Shown: positions 53,175 to 62,568, counted from the first letter of the stretch. The stretch is DNA of 64,000 nucleotides from Micromonospora sp. WMMA1947 (GCF_027497355.1 NZ_CP114909.1:3491001-3555000); one strand, 5' to 3'. Numbers and translations are program-made. Notes: generated by a model from the sequence alone, not told the origin.

Positions 53175-54878
53175 TCAGGCGTCGCGGGAAGGGCGCTCGC
53201 CGTCGTCTTCCGGGTCGGCGGTGAGGGGCAGCGTGGGCCAGGACGCGAGGTCGTGGAGCATCTGCCGGTCGTGGGTGGCGACGACCACCGTGGCCCTGGT
53301 CGTCAGCAGGGCTGCAGTGAGGTCGTCGACCAGCGGCGCCGACAGGTGGTTCGTGGGTTCGTCGAGGATCAGCAGGTCGGGACGTTCGGCCAGCCGCAGC
53401 GCCAGGTTCAGCCGCCGTTGCTGTCCGTGCGACATCCGGTCGACCGGGGTACGCCGGGCCTCGGCGTCGAGCAGGCTCGTCGCGCTCAGCGGCAGCGCCG
53501 TGCCGCCCCGGAGGCGCCCGGTGGAGCGCAGCCGCCCCACGTGCTGCTCGTACAGGTCGTGCGCGAGCATCCCGGGCGGCCAGTCGGGCACCTCCTGACC
53601 GAGGTACGCGACGCGTGCCCCGGACAGGTGGCGGACCTCCCCGGTCGACGGCGTGAGGTCGCCGGCCAGCACGGAGAGCAGCGTCGACTTGCCCGCGCCG
53701 TTGGGCCCGGTCACCAGCAGGCGGTCCCCGCCGTCGAGCGTGAGCGTGACCGGGGTACGCAGACGCCCGGCCACCGTGACGTCGTGGCACCGCAGGATCG
53801 GCAGTCCGGCCCGGGTGTCCAGCGGCGGCCAGCGCAGCGGCTGCGGCGGCTCCGGCACGGTGACCCGGTGCGCGTCGAGTGCCTCCTGCCGGCGTCGTAG
53901 TGCCTGGACCAGGCCGGGCGCGCGGGACTGGCGCTGGTGCTTGCCGTGGCCCTTGGCCGGACGCCAGCCGGTGCTGAGCCGATCCTGCGCCTCCCGTACC
54001 CCGTCGGCCAGCCGCTGGTGCTCGGCCTGCTGTGCCTCGTGGTCGCGTACCCAGTTCGCGAAGTCGCGACTGCGTCCGTCCTGCCAGGCGGCGTAGTCCC
54101 CGGCGTAGCGGCGCGGGCGCCCGTCCGCGCTGGGGTCGAGGTCGAGGAACTCCGTGGCCACGTCCCGCAGCAGGGCGCGGTCGTGGGTCACCAGCACCAC
54201 GCCTCCGGGGTGCTCGCGCAGCCGGGCGGTGAGGAAGGCGAGGCCGGTCGTGTCGAGGTGGTTCGTCGGCTCGTCCAGCATCAGCAGGTCGACCCGGGCC
54301 CCCAGCAGGCACGCCAGCCGTACCCGGTAGCGCTGGCCGACGGACAGCGTGGCCAGCGGGCGGTCCCGGTCCGGGCAGGCGTCGAGACCGGCCAGCGCCA
54401 CGTCGACGCGACGCTGCGCGTCCCAGGCGTCCAGCCGGGTGGCGGCGTCGAGCGCGGCGGCGTACGCGTCGTCCGCGCCGGCCCGGCCCTCGGCCAGCGC
54501 GTCGGCGGCGTCGTCCAGTGCCCGCAGCGCGCGTGCGGACTCCCGGATCGACCCGTGGACGAGCGTGCCCACTGTCTCGCCGTGGCGCGCCTCCAGGTTC
54601 TGCCGGGCGACGCCGATCGTGCCCAGCCGTTCCACGGTGCCCTGGTCGGGCACGAGAATGCCGGCCAGCACGTGCAGCAGGGTGGTCTTGCCGCGGCCGT
54701 TCTCGCCGACGACCGCCAGGCGGGAGCCGGCGGAGACGGTCACGTCGACGTCGGACAGGACGACCCGGCCGCCGCGTACGACACGGACGCCGTCGGCCCG
54801 GACGTGCGCCCGGTGCCCGGCGGGCAGCAGGCCGTCCGCGGCGAACGGGGATGAAGGAATGTTGTCGAGGTTGTTCAC
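53175..54878 (-). CDS. ABC-F ribosome-protection ATPase (antibiotic-resistance type)
   Basis: This 567-residue protein has two ABC domains and no membrane helices. Walker A is [12 protein letters not shown] and [12 protein letters not shown], the signatures are [13 protein letters not shown] and [13 protein letters not shown], and Walker B is [12 protein letters not shown] and [12 protein letters not shown]. The linker between the domains is basic ([14 protein letters not shown]), as in ribosome-binding ABC-F proteins. These displace drugs such as macrolides, lincosamides or streptogramins from the ribosome. The specific drug is not clear. The GTG at 54878 follows a weak ribosome site and a leader attenuator. 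Confidence 0.9.
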   Translation of the reverse strand: MNNLDNIPSSPFAADGLLPAGHRAHVRADGVRVVRGGRVVLSDVDVTVSAGSRLAVVGENGRGKTTLLHVLAGILVPDQGTVERLGTIGVARQNLEARHGETVGTLVHGSIRESARALRALDDAADALAEGRAGADDAYAAALDAATRLDAWDAQRRVDVALAGLDACPDRDRPLATLSVGQRYRVRLACLLGARVDLLMLDEPTNHLDTTGLAFLTARLREHPGGVVLVTHDRALLRDVATEFLDLDPSADGRPRRYAGDYAAWQDGRSRDFANWVRDHEAQQAEHQRLADGVREAQDRLSTGWRPAKGHGKHQRQSRAPGLVQALRRRQEALDAHRVTVPEPPQPLRWPPLDTRAGLPILRCHDVTVAGRLRTPVTLTLDGGDRLLVTGPNGAGKSTLLSVLAGDLTPSTGEVRHLSGARVAYLGQEVPDWPPGMLAHDLYEQHVGRLRSTGRLRGGTALPLSATSLLDAEARRTPVDRMSHGQQRRLNLALRLAERPDLLILDEPTNHLSAPLVDDLTAALLTTRATVVVATHDRQMLHDLASWPTLPLTADPEDDGERPSRDA

Positions 54879-54902
54879 AGTCCGCTCTCGGCTCGTCGTG
54901 GA

Positions 54903-55025
54903 GCCGGGCAGCGCGAGGACACCGCCCGGCGGGAACGCCAGGACGGCGGAGCAGAGCTGGTACGTCAGAAGAAGCCGGTCACCCTGCCGCCGTCAGCGGA
55001 GGGACCAGGGCTTCATGACGGCGGC
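54903..55025 (-). promoter_or_regulatory. leader attenuator of the ABC-F gene
   Basis: On the minus strand, region 1 (55016-55025, GCCGCCGTCA, inside the leader peptide) pairs perfectly with region 2 (54986-54995, which includes the leader stop). Region 2 can instead pair with region 3 (54942-54949, CCGCCGTC). A further hairpin GCCGGGC/GCCCGGC (54903-54909 and 54924-54930) lies downstream. Ribosome stalling on the leader would free region 2 and switch the fold. Mutually exclusive pairings are the hallmark of drug-induced attenuation. Confidence 0.65.
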
Positions 55026-55037
55026 GTGGAACCTCAT
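54993..55037 (-). CDS. leader peptide of the ABC-F gene
   Basis: A 14-residue frame, MRFHAAVMKPWSLR, ends 114 bases upstream of the ABC-F start. TAGTGT (55045-55050) lies exactly seven bases before its ATG, so it is probably translated from a leaderless transcript. Short leaders of this kind sense drug-stalled ribosomes and control ABC-F genes in other Gram-positives. Confidence 0.6.
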   Translation of the reverse strand: MRFHAAVMKPWSLR

Positions 55038-55077
55038 GCGGCCAACACTACCGGAGCGGAACCGGGGATCATCGGGA

Positions 55078-56925
55078 TTATCGGCGCAGGCGGGCGTGGG
55101 CCTCGGCGTCGAGCAGGTCGTTCACCGCGAGCGCCGAGTTGATCAGGGCGAGGTGGCTGAACGCCTGCGGGTAGTTGCCGATCTGCTCACCGGTGGAGGC
55201 GATCTCCTCGGCGTAGAGGCCGAGGTGGTTGCTGAAGGTGAGCATCTTCTCCAGGGTGAGCCGGGCGTCGTCCAGCCGGCCGGAGCGGGCCAGTGCCTCC
55301 ACGTACCAGAACGTGCACATGTTGAACGTGCCCTCGTGGCCGGGCAGCCCGTCGGGGGAGTGCAGCGGGTCGTACCGGTGGACCAGGCTGTCCGAAACCA
55401 GATCGCGCTCGATCGACTCCAGCGTGGACAGCCAGAGCGGGTCGGTGGGCGTGACGAACCCGACCGCCGGCATGTAGAGCAGGGCGGCGTCGAGCACGTT
55501 CTCGTCGTACGCCTGCACGAAGCTGCCGCGTTCCCGATGGAAACCGCGGGCCATGACCTGGTTGTAGATCCGGTTGCGCTGTTCGGTCCAGCAGCTCATG
55601 TCCCCGGGACGGCCGGTCCGGGTGGCCAGGCGGATGGCCCGGTCCAGCGCCACCCAGGACATCACCCGGCCGAACGTGTAGTTGCGGGGGTGGTGGCGGC
55701 TCTCCCAGATCCCGGCGTCGCGCTGGTCCCAGTTGTGGCAGAGCCAGTCGATCAGGCGCACGGTGCTCTTCCACACCTGGTGCGACACCCGGATGCCCTG
55801 CTCGTCGGCGAGGTGCATGGCGTAGAGCGCCTCGCCGTGGATGTCGAGCTGGATCTGGTCGGCCGCGCCGTTGCCGATCCGCACCGGCCGGGAGCCCCGG
55901 TACCCCTCCAGGTGGTCGAGCACCTCCTCGTGCAGGTCCGAGGAGCCGTCCACGCGGTACATGATCTTCAGCGGGTCCTGGTGGTCGCCGGCTTCGCGGA
56001 TGCGCTCGTCGAGCCAGTCCATGTACCGGCTGACCTCCTCGGTGAACCCGAGGCCGAGCAGCGCGTGCACCGAGAACGAGGTGTCGCGTACCCAGGTGTA
56101 GCGGTAGTCCCAGTTGCGGGAGCCGCCGACCAGCTCGGGCAGCGCGGCGGTCGGCGCGGCGATCATCGCGCCGGTCGGCGCGTACGTCATGAGTTTGAGC
56201 GTGATGGCGGAGCGCTCGACCATCTCCCGCCAGCGGCCGGTGTAGCGGGAGCGTTCGACCCAGCGCCGCCAGTAGTCCCGGGTCCACTCGAACATGCCCT
56301 GGACCTCTTCCGGCGGGATGATCCGGGGTTCCTCACTGCCGGTCTCCAGGATCACCCCGCCGGTGTCGCCCTCGTTGAGGGTGCCGTACGCGATGAGGTC
56401 GCCGTCCTCCATGCGGATCTCGCCGGTCTGGGCCCACAGTTGCCGCACCGGGTCGATCGGGTTGAAGGTGAGCGTCTCCGACGGGCCGCGGAACAGGTAG
56501 CCGTTGCGGTGCCGCTCCAGCTTGTGGCTCTGGCGTGCGTAGTCGAACCGGGGCCGGCACTCCACCCGGAACCGCATGCTGCCGCGCACCATGTTGACCA
56601 TGCGCACGATGCGGTGCGAGTCGGTGACGCGTTCGCCGGTGACCGGCATGAAGTCGATCACCTCGGCGACGCCGTCCGCGCTGATGAACCGGGTGATCAG
56701 GATCGGCGTGCCGGGCAGGTAGAGCTGCTTGGTGACGTACCGGACCTCGTGCGGGGCGATCTGGAAGAAGCCGCCCTTGTCCTTGTCCAGCAGCGCGGCG
56801 AAGATGCTCGGCGAGTCGAAGCGCGGCGCGCAGAACCAGTCGATCGTCCCGTCACAGGTCACCAGCGCCGCGGTCTGGAGGTCGCCGATCAGCCCGTGAT
56901 CCTCGATCGCCGGATAGCCCCTCAC
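55078..56925 (-). CDS. GH15 family glucoamylase/trehalase-like protein
   Basis: This 615-residue protein has the N-terminal beta-sandwich (GYPAIEDHGLIGDLQTAALV; GTIDWFCAPRFDSPSIFAAL) and an (alpha/alpha)6 barrel with NWDYRYTWVRDTSFSVHALL, the GH15 substrate-site stretch, and WYVEALARSGRLDDA near the end. No signal peptide is present, so it acts in the cytoplasm. Actinobacterial members include trehalases. The exact substrate (trehalose or maltodextrin) is not settled here. It ends 40 bases before the leader peptide of the ABC-F gene. Confidence 0.9.
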   Translation of the reverse strand: MRGYPAIEDHGLIGDLQTAALVTCDGTIDWFCAPRFDSPSIFAALLDKDKGGFFQIAPHEVRYVTKQLYLPGTPILITRFISADGVAEVIDFMPVTGERVTDSHRIVRMVNMVRGSMRFRVECRPRFDYARQSHKLERHRNGYLFRGPSETLTFNPIDPVRQLWAQTGEIRMEDGDLIAYGTLNEGDTGGVILETGSEEPRIIPPEEVQGMFEWTRDYWRRWVERSRYTGRWREMVERSAITLKLMTYAPTGAMIAAPTAALPELVGGSRNWDYRYTWVRDTSFSVHALLGLGFTEEVSRYMDWLDERIREAGDHQDPLKIMYRVDGSSDLHEEVLDHLEGYRGSRPVRIGNGAADQIQLDIHGEALYAMHLADEQGIRVSHQVWKSTVRLIDWLCHNWDQRDAGIWESRHHPRNYTFGRVMSWVALDRAIRLATRTGRPGDMSCWTEQRNRIYNQVMARGFHRERGSFVQAYDENVLDAALLYMPAVGFVTPTDPLWLSTLESIERDLVSDSLVHRYDPLHSPDGLPGHEGTFNMCTFWYVEALARSGRLDDARLTLEKMLTFSNHLGLYAEEIASTGEQIGNYPQAFSHLALINSALAVNDLLDAEAHARLRR

Positions 56926-57000
56926 GTCGCCCCCCAGGTTCCGACTGCCCTCTCCGACTCAACCTAGGGGAAGAATTGTCAGGTTAGGGACGATTCGTGG

Positions 57001-57957
57001 TCACCCACCCTCCCGCGCGCCCCGCCGCGCCTCGACCGCTCGGCGGGTCTCCTCCTGCACCAGATCCGCGTTGATCATCGCTGCGGTCCGGGCGCCCGCC
57101 GCCGCGGCGGACCCGACCTGCGCCGACAGGTCGGTCACGTTGCCCGCGACCCACACCCCCGGCACATCGGTACGCCCCGACTCGTCGGCCGCCAGATACT
57201 CGCCCATCCCGCTCGGGTGCGGTTGCGGGCGCAGGCCCAGCCCGGCCAGGAACCCGGCGCGCGCCACCATCCGGGGCGCGACGGTCAGCACCTCGCGGTC
57301 GACAGTGCGGCCGTCGCGCAGGCGTACCCCGGTCAGCCGGTCCCCGTCCGTCTCGACGGCCGCGACCTCGCCCTCGACCACCGGCACGCCGCGCGCGGCG
57401 AGCTGCTCGGCCTGCTCGTCGGTGAGCGGCGGCGCGGTGTGCCGCAGGTAGACCACGTCGTCGCTCCACTGCCGGAACAGCAGCGTCTGGTGCACCGACA
57501 TCGGGCCGGTGCCGATGACGCCGATCGGCCGCTCGCGCACCTCCCAGCCGTGGCAGTACGGGCAGTGCACCACGTCCCGCCCCCAGCGCTCGCGCAGGCC
57601 GGGCACCTCGGGCAGCTCGTCGACCAGACCGGTGGCGACCAGCACGTGCCCGGCGCGGATCCGGCGGCCGTCGGCGAGCGCCACCTCGAACCCGGCGTCG
57701 TCGCGGGCCACCGTCTCGACCTGGCCCTCGGTCAGGTGCCCGCCGTAGCGGCGGACCTCGTCCCGGCCGCGCGCCAGCAGCTCGGCCGGCGGCACGCCGT
57801 CGTGGCCCAGCAGCGCGTGCACGCCGTCGGCGGGCGCGTTGCGGGGTTCGCCCCCGTCCACCACCAGCACCGACCGGCGGGCCCGGGCCAGCATGAGCGC
57901 GCCGTTGAGCCCGGCCGCGCCGCCGCCGATCACCAGTACCTCGTAGTTCTCGGTCAT
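57001..57957 (-). CDS. NAD(P)/FAD-dependent oxidoreductase, thioredoxin-reductase-like
   Basis: This 318-residue protein has FAD motif VLVIGGGAAGLNGALMLARA at the N-terminus, VIGTGPMSVHQTLL (NAD(P) loop) mid-protein, and the redox pair VHCPYCHGWE (CPYC). The C-terminal GVWVAGNVTDLSAQ is the second FAD-contact region. It reduces an unknown thiol or small-molecule disulfide. I chose the ATG at 57957 because GGAGG lies eight bases upstream. It is divergent from the XRE-cupin gene across 80 bases with repeated GCAAACT boxes. Confidence 0.88.
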   Translation of the reverse strand: MTENYEVLVIGGGAAGLNGALMLARARRSVLVVDGGEPRNAPADGVHALLGHDGVPPAELLARGRDEVRRYGGHLTEGQVETVARDDAGFEVALADGRRIRAGHVLVATGLVDELPEVPGLRERWGRDVVHCPYCHGWEVRERPIGVIGTGPMSVHQTLLFRQWSDDVVYLRHTAPPLTDEQAEQLAARGVPVVEGEVAAVETDGDRLTGVRLRDGRTVDREVLTVAPRMVARAGFLAGLGLRPQPHPSGMGEYLAADESGRTDVPGVWVAGNVTDLSAQVGSAAAAGARTAAMINADLVQEETRRAVEARRGAREGG

Positions 57958-58002
57958 CGTGACCACCTCCGCGACCAGACTGCGTCCGGGGCCGGCAGAA
58001 CC

Positions 58003-58030
58003 GCAAACTCTATTGCTGATGTGGCAAACT
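58003..58030. promoter_or_regulatory. tandem GCAAACT boxes between divergent genes
   Basis: GCAAACT occurs at 58003-58009 and 58024-58030, exactly 21 bases apart, so both face the same side of the helix. TATTGC lies between them. Such tandem sites are typical operators of XRE/HTH_3 regulators and could control both flanking genes. Confidence 0.55.
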
Positions 58031-58037
58031 GGCAGGC

Positions 58038-58622
58038 ATGGACGACGACCTCGACCAGGCCCTCGACGCGGTCGGCCCTCGCCTGCGCGCGCTGCGCCGC
58101 GAACGGGAGACCACCCTCACCGACCTCTCCGCCGCCACCGGCATCTCGGTGAGCACGCTGTCCCGGCTGGAGTCCGGCGGTCGTAAGCCGACGCTGGAAC
58201 TGCTGCTCCCGCTGGCCCGCGCGCACGGCGTCACGCTCGACGAACTGGTCGGCGCCCCGCCCACCGGCGACCCGCGCGTCCACCTGCGGCCGGTCGCCGC
58301 GCACGGGATGACCATGCTGCCGCTCACCCGCCGGGCCGGCGGCATCCAGGCGTACAAGCTGATCATCCCGGCCGGCGGGCGGTCCGAGCCCGAGCCGAAG
58401 ACCCACGAGGGGTACGAGTGGGTCTACGTGCTCAACGGGCGGCTGCGGCTCGTGCTCGGCGAGCACGACCTGGTGCTCGAACCCGGTGAGGCGGCCGAGT
58501 TCGACACCCGCGTACCGCACTGGTTCGGCCGCGCCGACAGCGAGGGGGTGGAGTTCCTCAGCCTCTTCGGCAGCCAGGGCGAACGTGCCCACCTGCGCGC
58601 CCGCCCTCGCACGTCCCGCTGA
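58038..58622 (+). CDS. XRE-family regulator with cupin domain
   Basis: This 194-residue protein has an N-terminal HTH (TTLTDLSAATGISVSTLSRL; ESGGRKPTLELLLPLARAHG) and a C-terminal cupin (GGRSEPEPKTHEGYEWVYVL; VLEPGEAAEFDTRVPHWF). Such proteins bind a small molecule in the cupin and repress their own gene and neighbours. It is divergent from the thioredoxin-reductase-like gene and upstream of the alpha/beta hydrolase gene (53 bases), both likely targets. Confidence 0.9.
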   Translation: MDDDLDQALDAVGPRLRALRRERETTLTDLSAATGISVSTLSRLESGGRKPTLELLLPLARAHGVTLDELVGAPPTGDPRVHLRPVAAHGMTMLPLTRRAGGIQAYKLIIPAGGRSEPEPKTHEGYEWVYVLNGRLRLVLGEHDLVLEPGEAAEFDTRVPHWFGRADSEGVEFLSLFGSQGERAHLRARPRTSR

Positions 58623-58674
58623 GGGGCGTCCGCGAACGCGCCCGCGGCGGCGCCGGCGGCGCGACGATCGGCAG

Positions 58675-59472
58675 GTGACCTATGCGGACGTCGGCGGGCT
58701 GTGGATCTGGTACGAGGAGCACGGCGCCGGCCGGCCGCTGGTCCTGCTGCACGGCGGCTACGGGTCGACGGAGACGTTCGCGCCGGTCCGGCCGGCGCTG
58801 GCCGCCCGCCGCCGGCTGATCGCCGTCGACCTGCGCGGCCACGGCCGCACCGGCGGTCTGGACCGGCCACTGCGGTACGAGTCGATGGCCGACGACGTGG
58901 CCGGGCTGCTGCGCCACCTCGGTCTGCCGCACGCCGACGTGCTCGGCTACTCGCTCGGCGGCGCGGTGGCCCTGCGTACCGCGATCCAGCACCCCGCCCT
59001 GGTCCGCCGCCTGGTGCTCGTCTCCACGCCTGTGCGGCGGCGCGGCTGGTACCCGGAGACGCTGGCCGCGATGTCCGCACACGACGAGCGCGCCGCCGAG
59101 CGCATGCGCGGCACCCCGCCGTACGAGCGGTACGCGCGGGTCGCGCCCCGCCCGCAGGACTGGCCCCTGCTCTGGGCCCGCAGCGGGGAACTGCTGCGCC
59201 GGGAGTACGACTGGTCCGCCGAGGTTGCCGCGCTGCCGATGCCGGTGCTGCTGGTCTTCGCCGACGCGGACGAGATCCCGGTGAGCCACGCGGCGGAGTT
59301 CTTCGGCCTGCTCGGCGGCGGCCACCGGGACGCGGGCGGCGACGGCGCCGGCCGTCCCGCGTCCCGGCTCGCCGTGCTGCCCGGGCTCACCCACTACGAC
59401 GTGGTGGCCTCGCCCGCGCTGCCGGCGGCGGTGCTGCCGTTCCTCACCCACCCGGCGCGCGCACCCGGCTGA
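58675..59472 (+). CDS. alpha/beta-fold hydrolase
   Basis: This 265-residue hydrolase has VLLHGGYGSTETF (oxyanion loop), AVDLRGHGRTGGL and VLGYSLGGAVALRTA with the nucleophile Ser. LPGLTHYDVV holds the catalytic His. The GTG at 58675 is used; no signal peptide is seen. Substrate unknown. It probably shares the XRE-cupin promoter, given the same direction and short gap. Confidence 0.87.
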   Translation: MTYADVGGLWIWYEEHGAGRPLVLLHGGYGSTETFAPVRPALAARRRLIAVDLRGHGRTGGLDRPLRYESMADDVAGLLRHLGLPHADVLGYSLGGAVALRTAIQHPALVRRLVLVSTPVRRRGWYPETLAAMSAHDERAAERMRGTPPYERYARVAPRPQDWPLLWARSGELLRREYDWSAEVAALPMPVLLVFADADEIPVSHAAEFFGLLGGGHRDAGGDGAGRPASRLAVLPGLTHYDVVASPALPAAVLPFLTHPARAPG

Positions 59473-59473
59473 C

Positions 59474-60901
59474 TCACCCCACGAGCGCCGGGGCGTCGGC
59501 GCGCGCCGTCGCCTGCGGGCGCAGCAGCGCGTACGCGAGCACGACGGCGACCACCACGAGCCCCGCGCCGACCGCGAATGCCGCGTGGAAGCCACTGGTC
59601 AGCGCGGCGGCCCGGTCGTCGCCGAGCGCGACCCGGTCCGCCGTCCGGGCGGCGGCCAACGTGGACAGCACCGCGACGCCGAACGCCATGCCGAGCTGCT
59701 GGGTGGTGTTGAACAGCCCGGAGGCGAGACCGGCGTCCTCGACGCGGGCGGCGGACATGCCGAGCGCGGTGAGCGCCGGCAGCACCAGCCCGAACCCGCC
59801 GGCGAGCAGCATCACCGGGAGCACGTCGCGCAGGTAGCGGCCGTCCACCGGCACCCGGGCCAGCAGCGCGAACATGGCGGCGAGCAGCACGAGCCCGGCG
59901 ATCAGCACGACCCGCTCGCCGAAGCGGGCGTTGAGCCGGGCCGAGACGCCGAGCGACACCGCGCCGATGACGGCTGCCGCCGGGAGCAGCGCCAGCCCGG
60001 TGCGCGTGGCGTCGTAGCCGAGCACCTGCTGGAGGTAGAGCGTGACGAGGACCTGGAACGCGAACGTCGCGGCCACGGTGAGGATCTGGACCACGTTCGC
60101 CACGGCGACGCCGCGCGAGCGCAGCAGCCGCAGCGGCATGAGCGGGCGGCGCGCGGTGGCCTGCCGGACCACGAACCCGGCGACCAGCGCGGCGGCGAGC
60201 GCGCCGAGACCGAGCGTGTGCGCCGACGTCGCGCCGTACCGCTCGATCGTGACCACCGTGTAGATGCCGAGCACGAGCCCGGCGGTGACCAGCAGCGCGC
60301 CCGCCACGTCGGCCCCGGCGGCCAGGCCCAGGCCCCGGTCGGCGGGCAGCGTGCGGACCGCGAGCGCGATCGTGGCCAGGCCGATCGGCAGGTTGATCAG
60401 GAAGATCCAGTGCCAGCCCAGCGCGTCGGTGAGCAGGCCGCCGGCGACCTGGCCGATGGCCGCCCCGGCGGCGCCGGTGAACGCGAACACGGCGAACGCC
60501 CGCGCCCGCTCGGCCGCGTCGGGAAAGAGCGTGACCAGGATGCCGAGGCTCACCGCGGTGGCCGCCGCGCTGCCGACGCCCTGGAGGAAGCGGGCCGCGA
60601 CGAGCGTGGCGCTGTTCCCGGCGAGCCCGGCCAGCACCGACGCGGCGGTGAACAGCGCGGTGCCGCCGAGGAACATCGCCCGGCGCCCGATCAGGTCGCC
60701 GAGCCGTCCGGCGAGCAGGAGCAGGCTGCCGAACGCGATCAGGTACGCGTTGACCACCCAGCTCAGGCCGGTCGGGGAGAAGCGCAGGTCGCGCTGGATG
60801 GCCGGCATCGCCACGGTGACGATGCTGCCGTCGAGGATGGTCATCAGGGCGCCGGTGGCGAGCACGCCGAGGGCGAGCCGTCGCGAGCGGGGAGCGGACA
60901 T
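59474..60901 (-). CDS. MFS multidrug exporter of the DHA2 (14-helix) type
   Basis: The 475-residue protein has about fourteen hydrophobic helices and the DHA2 motif LDGSIVTVAMPAIQRDL in helix 1, with LGWHWIFLINLPIGLA mid-protein. These export drugs with protons. The gene is downstream of a MarR gene, and the 74-base gap between them holds a perfect 8-bp inverted repeat suited to that regulator. Confidence 0.9.
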   Translation of the reverse strand: MSAPRSRRLALGVLATGALMTILDGSIVTVAMPAIQRDLRFSPTGLSWVVNAYLIAFGSLLLLAGRLGDLIGRRAMFLGGTALFTAASVLAGLAGNSATLVAARFLQGVGSAAATAVSLGILVTLFPDAAERARAFAVFAFTGAAGAAIGQVAGGLLTDALGWHWIFLINLPIGLATIALAVRTLPADRGLGLAAGADVAGALLVTAGLVLGIYTVVTIERYGATSAHTLGLGALAAALVAGFVVRQATARRPLMPLRLLRSRGVAVANVVQILTVAATFAFQVLVTLYLQQVLGYDATRTGLALLPAAAVIGAVSLGVSARLNARFGERVVLIAGLVLLAAMFALLARVPVDGRYLRDVLPVMLLAGGFGLVLPALTALGMSAARVEDAGLASGLFNTTQQLGMAFGVAVLSTLAAARTADRVALGDDRAAALTSGFHAAFAVGAGLVVVAVVLAYALLRPQATARADAPALVG

Positions 60902-60937
60902 GGAGTCCTCCTGTCGAGAGGTGCGACAGGAGAGACC

Positions 60938-60957
60938 GTAACGGATAGTTCCGTTAC
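60938..60957. promoter_or_regulatory. operator between MarR and MFS genes
   Basis: GTAACGGATAGTTCCGTTAC is a 20-base palindrome (8-bp arms, TAGT centre), 37 bases upstream of the MFS start. It is the likely target of the MarR protein. A second, imperfect palindrome CAATCTATTCTGAGACTATT (60961-60980) follows. Confidence 0.65.
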
Positions 60958-60975
60958 AGACAATCTATTCTGAGA

Positions 60976-61434
60976 CTATTGGCGGGCTCGGCGTGCCGGC
61001 TTCGGACTCTGCACCGGCGTGGCCAGGTGTCCGCCGGCCAGGCGCCGCAGCGCGCGCAGGAAGACTTCCCGCTCGTCGTCCGGCAGGCTCGCGAGCGTCT
61101 CGGCGTGCACCCGGTCGACGATCTCCTGGCTGCGCGCGGCGACCCGGGCACCCTCCTCGGTCACCGCGATGATCCGCGCCCGCCGGTCCGTACGGGCCGG
61201 ACGCCGCTCGGCCAGCCCGGCCCGCTCCAGCGCGTCCACCGTGACGACCATCGTCGTCTTGTCCATGTCGCCCATCTCGGCGAGCTGGATCTGCGTACGC
61301 TCCTCGGGCAGCGCGTGCGCGAGCACGCAGTGCATCCGTGCGGTCAGCCCGATCTCGGCGAGCGCCGCCGCCACCCGGGTACGCAACACGTGGCTGGTGT
61401 GGTCGAGGAGGTACGACAGGTCCGGGGTGCTCAT
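60976..61434 (-). CDS. MarR-family regulator
   Basis: This 152-residue winged helix has IQLAEMGDMDKTTMVVTVDA (recognition helix) and RRPARTDRRARIIAVTEEGA (wing). It lies directly upstream of the MFS exporter on the same strand and is probably its repressor, using the palindrome at 60938-60957. The inducing ligand is unknown. Confidence 0.9.
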   Translation of the reverse strand: MSTPDLSYLLDHTSHVLRTRVAAALAEIGLTARMHCVLAHALPEERTQIQLAEMGDMDKTTMVVTVDALERAGLAERRPARTDRRARIIAVTEEGARVAARSQEIVDRVHAETLASLPDDEREVFLRALRRLAGGHLATPVQSPKPARRARQ

Positions 61435-61538
61435 TCGCCCAGCGTACCGATGATTCCGTGGCGGATGATCCGGCTCGGACCCGGACTGGACCCGGATACG
61501 ATCTTGTGAGATGTCGTCGGTGAGAGAGGTTGGGTGCG

Positions 61539-62408
61539 GTGAGCGACGAGCACAGCAGGCAAGTGGTGGTGGGTTACGACGGATCTCCGGCCGCTAGCGC
61601 CGCCATCGAGGTGGGCGCGCTGCTGTTCCCCGGCGCGCACGCGTGGATCGGGCATCTGTGGACGCCTCCCTTCGCCAGCGAGGAACTCCGCAAGCGGCTC
61701 TGGACCGGCACCCGCAACATCAACGTGTTCGTCGAGGCGATCGAGCGCGAGGGCAGCCGGGAGGCCGACCGGATGACGGCCGTCGGCGTGATGCTGGGCC
61801 GCGCCGCCGGCTGGGACGCCGAGCCGCTCGTGTGCCGCAGCTACGGCGGCGAAGGACTCCGGCTCGCCGAGCTGGCCGACGAGAAGCAGGCCGACGTGCT
61901 GCTGCTCGGGTCGCGGGGCCTCGGCGGCGCCCGCGCCGTGCTCGGCTCCGTCTCCGACATGGCCGTGCACTACAGCCCGCGTCCCGTACTGGTCGTGCCG
62001 CACCCGCTGCTGACCGACGAGTACGACGCGCTCGCCGCCGGGCCGGTCGTGGTCGGCTGGGACGCCTCCGCCGGATCCGAGGCCGCGCTCGCCGCCGCCC
62101 GTCGCCTCTTCCCGGAGCGCGAGATCGTCCTGGCCGCCGTCGACGGCGACGAGGGGGACGCGCCGGAGACGGTCGACGGGGTGACGACAGTGCGCGTACG
62201 CGCCGGCGGCGGCGCGCCCGGCCGCGCGGTGGCCGACGCGCTCTCCGCCGTCGCCACCGAGCGCAAGGCGAGCCTGGTCGTGGTCGGCTCGCGCGGCCGC
62301 ACGGCGGTGCGCAAGATCCTGCTCGGCAGCGTCGCCATGGCCACGCTGCACCGCGCCCACCGGCCGGTCATGGTGGTGCCGCAGAGCCCGGTCCGCGAAA
62401 CCGAGTAG
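61539..62408 (+). CDS. universal stress protein, two USP domains
   Basis: This 289-residue protein has two USP units, each with the ATP-binding pattern: VVVGYDGSPAASAAI with LLLGSRGLGGARAVLGSVSD, and VVVGWDASAGSEAAL with VVVGSRGRTAVRKILLGSVA. It is a cytoplasmic stress or dormancy protein. The GTG at 61539 is used; GAGAGAGG lies upstream, and TACGAT at 61497-61502 may be its -10 box. A strong hairpin ends the gene. Confidence 0.92.
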   Translation: MSDEHSRQVVVGYDGSPAASAAIEVGALLFPGAHAWIGHLWTPPFASEELRKRLWTGTRNINVFVEAIEREGSREADRMTAVGVMLGRAAGWDAEPLVCRSYGGEGLRLAELADEKQADVLLLGSRGLGGARAVLGSVSDMAVHYSPRPVLVVPHPLLTDEYDALAAGPVVVGWDASAGSEAALAAARRLFPEREIVLAAVDGDEGDAPETVDGVTTVRVRAGGGAPGRAVADALSAVATERKASLVVVGSRGRTAVRKILLGSVAMATLHRAHRPVMVVPQSPVRETE

Positions 62409-62423
62409 CGGTCACCGGACCAG

Positions 62424-62456
62424 CACGGGTGTCTCCCGGGCCGGGAGACACCCGTG
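62424..62456 (+). terminator. hairpin terminator of the universal stress gene
   Basis: CACGGGTGTCTCCCGG (62424-62439) pairs perfectly with 62441-62456 around a single base, 15 bases past the stop. Confidence 0.8.
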
Positions 62457-62568
62457 GCGTTCCACTCGTGCGTCGGCAGTCCGGTGGGCGCCTCAGCGCT
62501 GGCTGCTGTCGATGTGTGCCAACTATCCTCGGTATCGGAGAGCCAGTCGCCATCCGACGGAGTGGTCG

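Noticed and set aside
54349..56967. A long plus-strand frame (872 codons) opposite the GH15 and ABC-F genes
   Set aside because: It is antisense to two well-supported genes, has no domain and shows the Arg/Gly/Val-biased composition expected of a shadow frame in very high-GC DNA.
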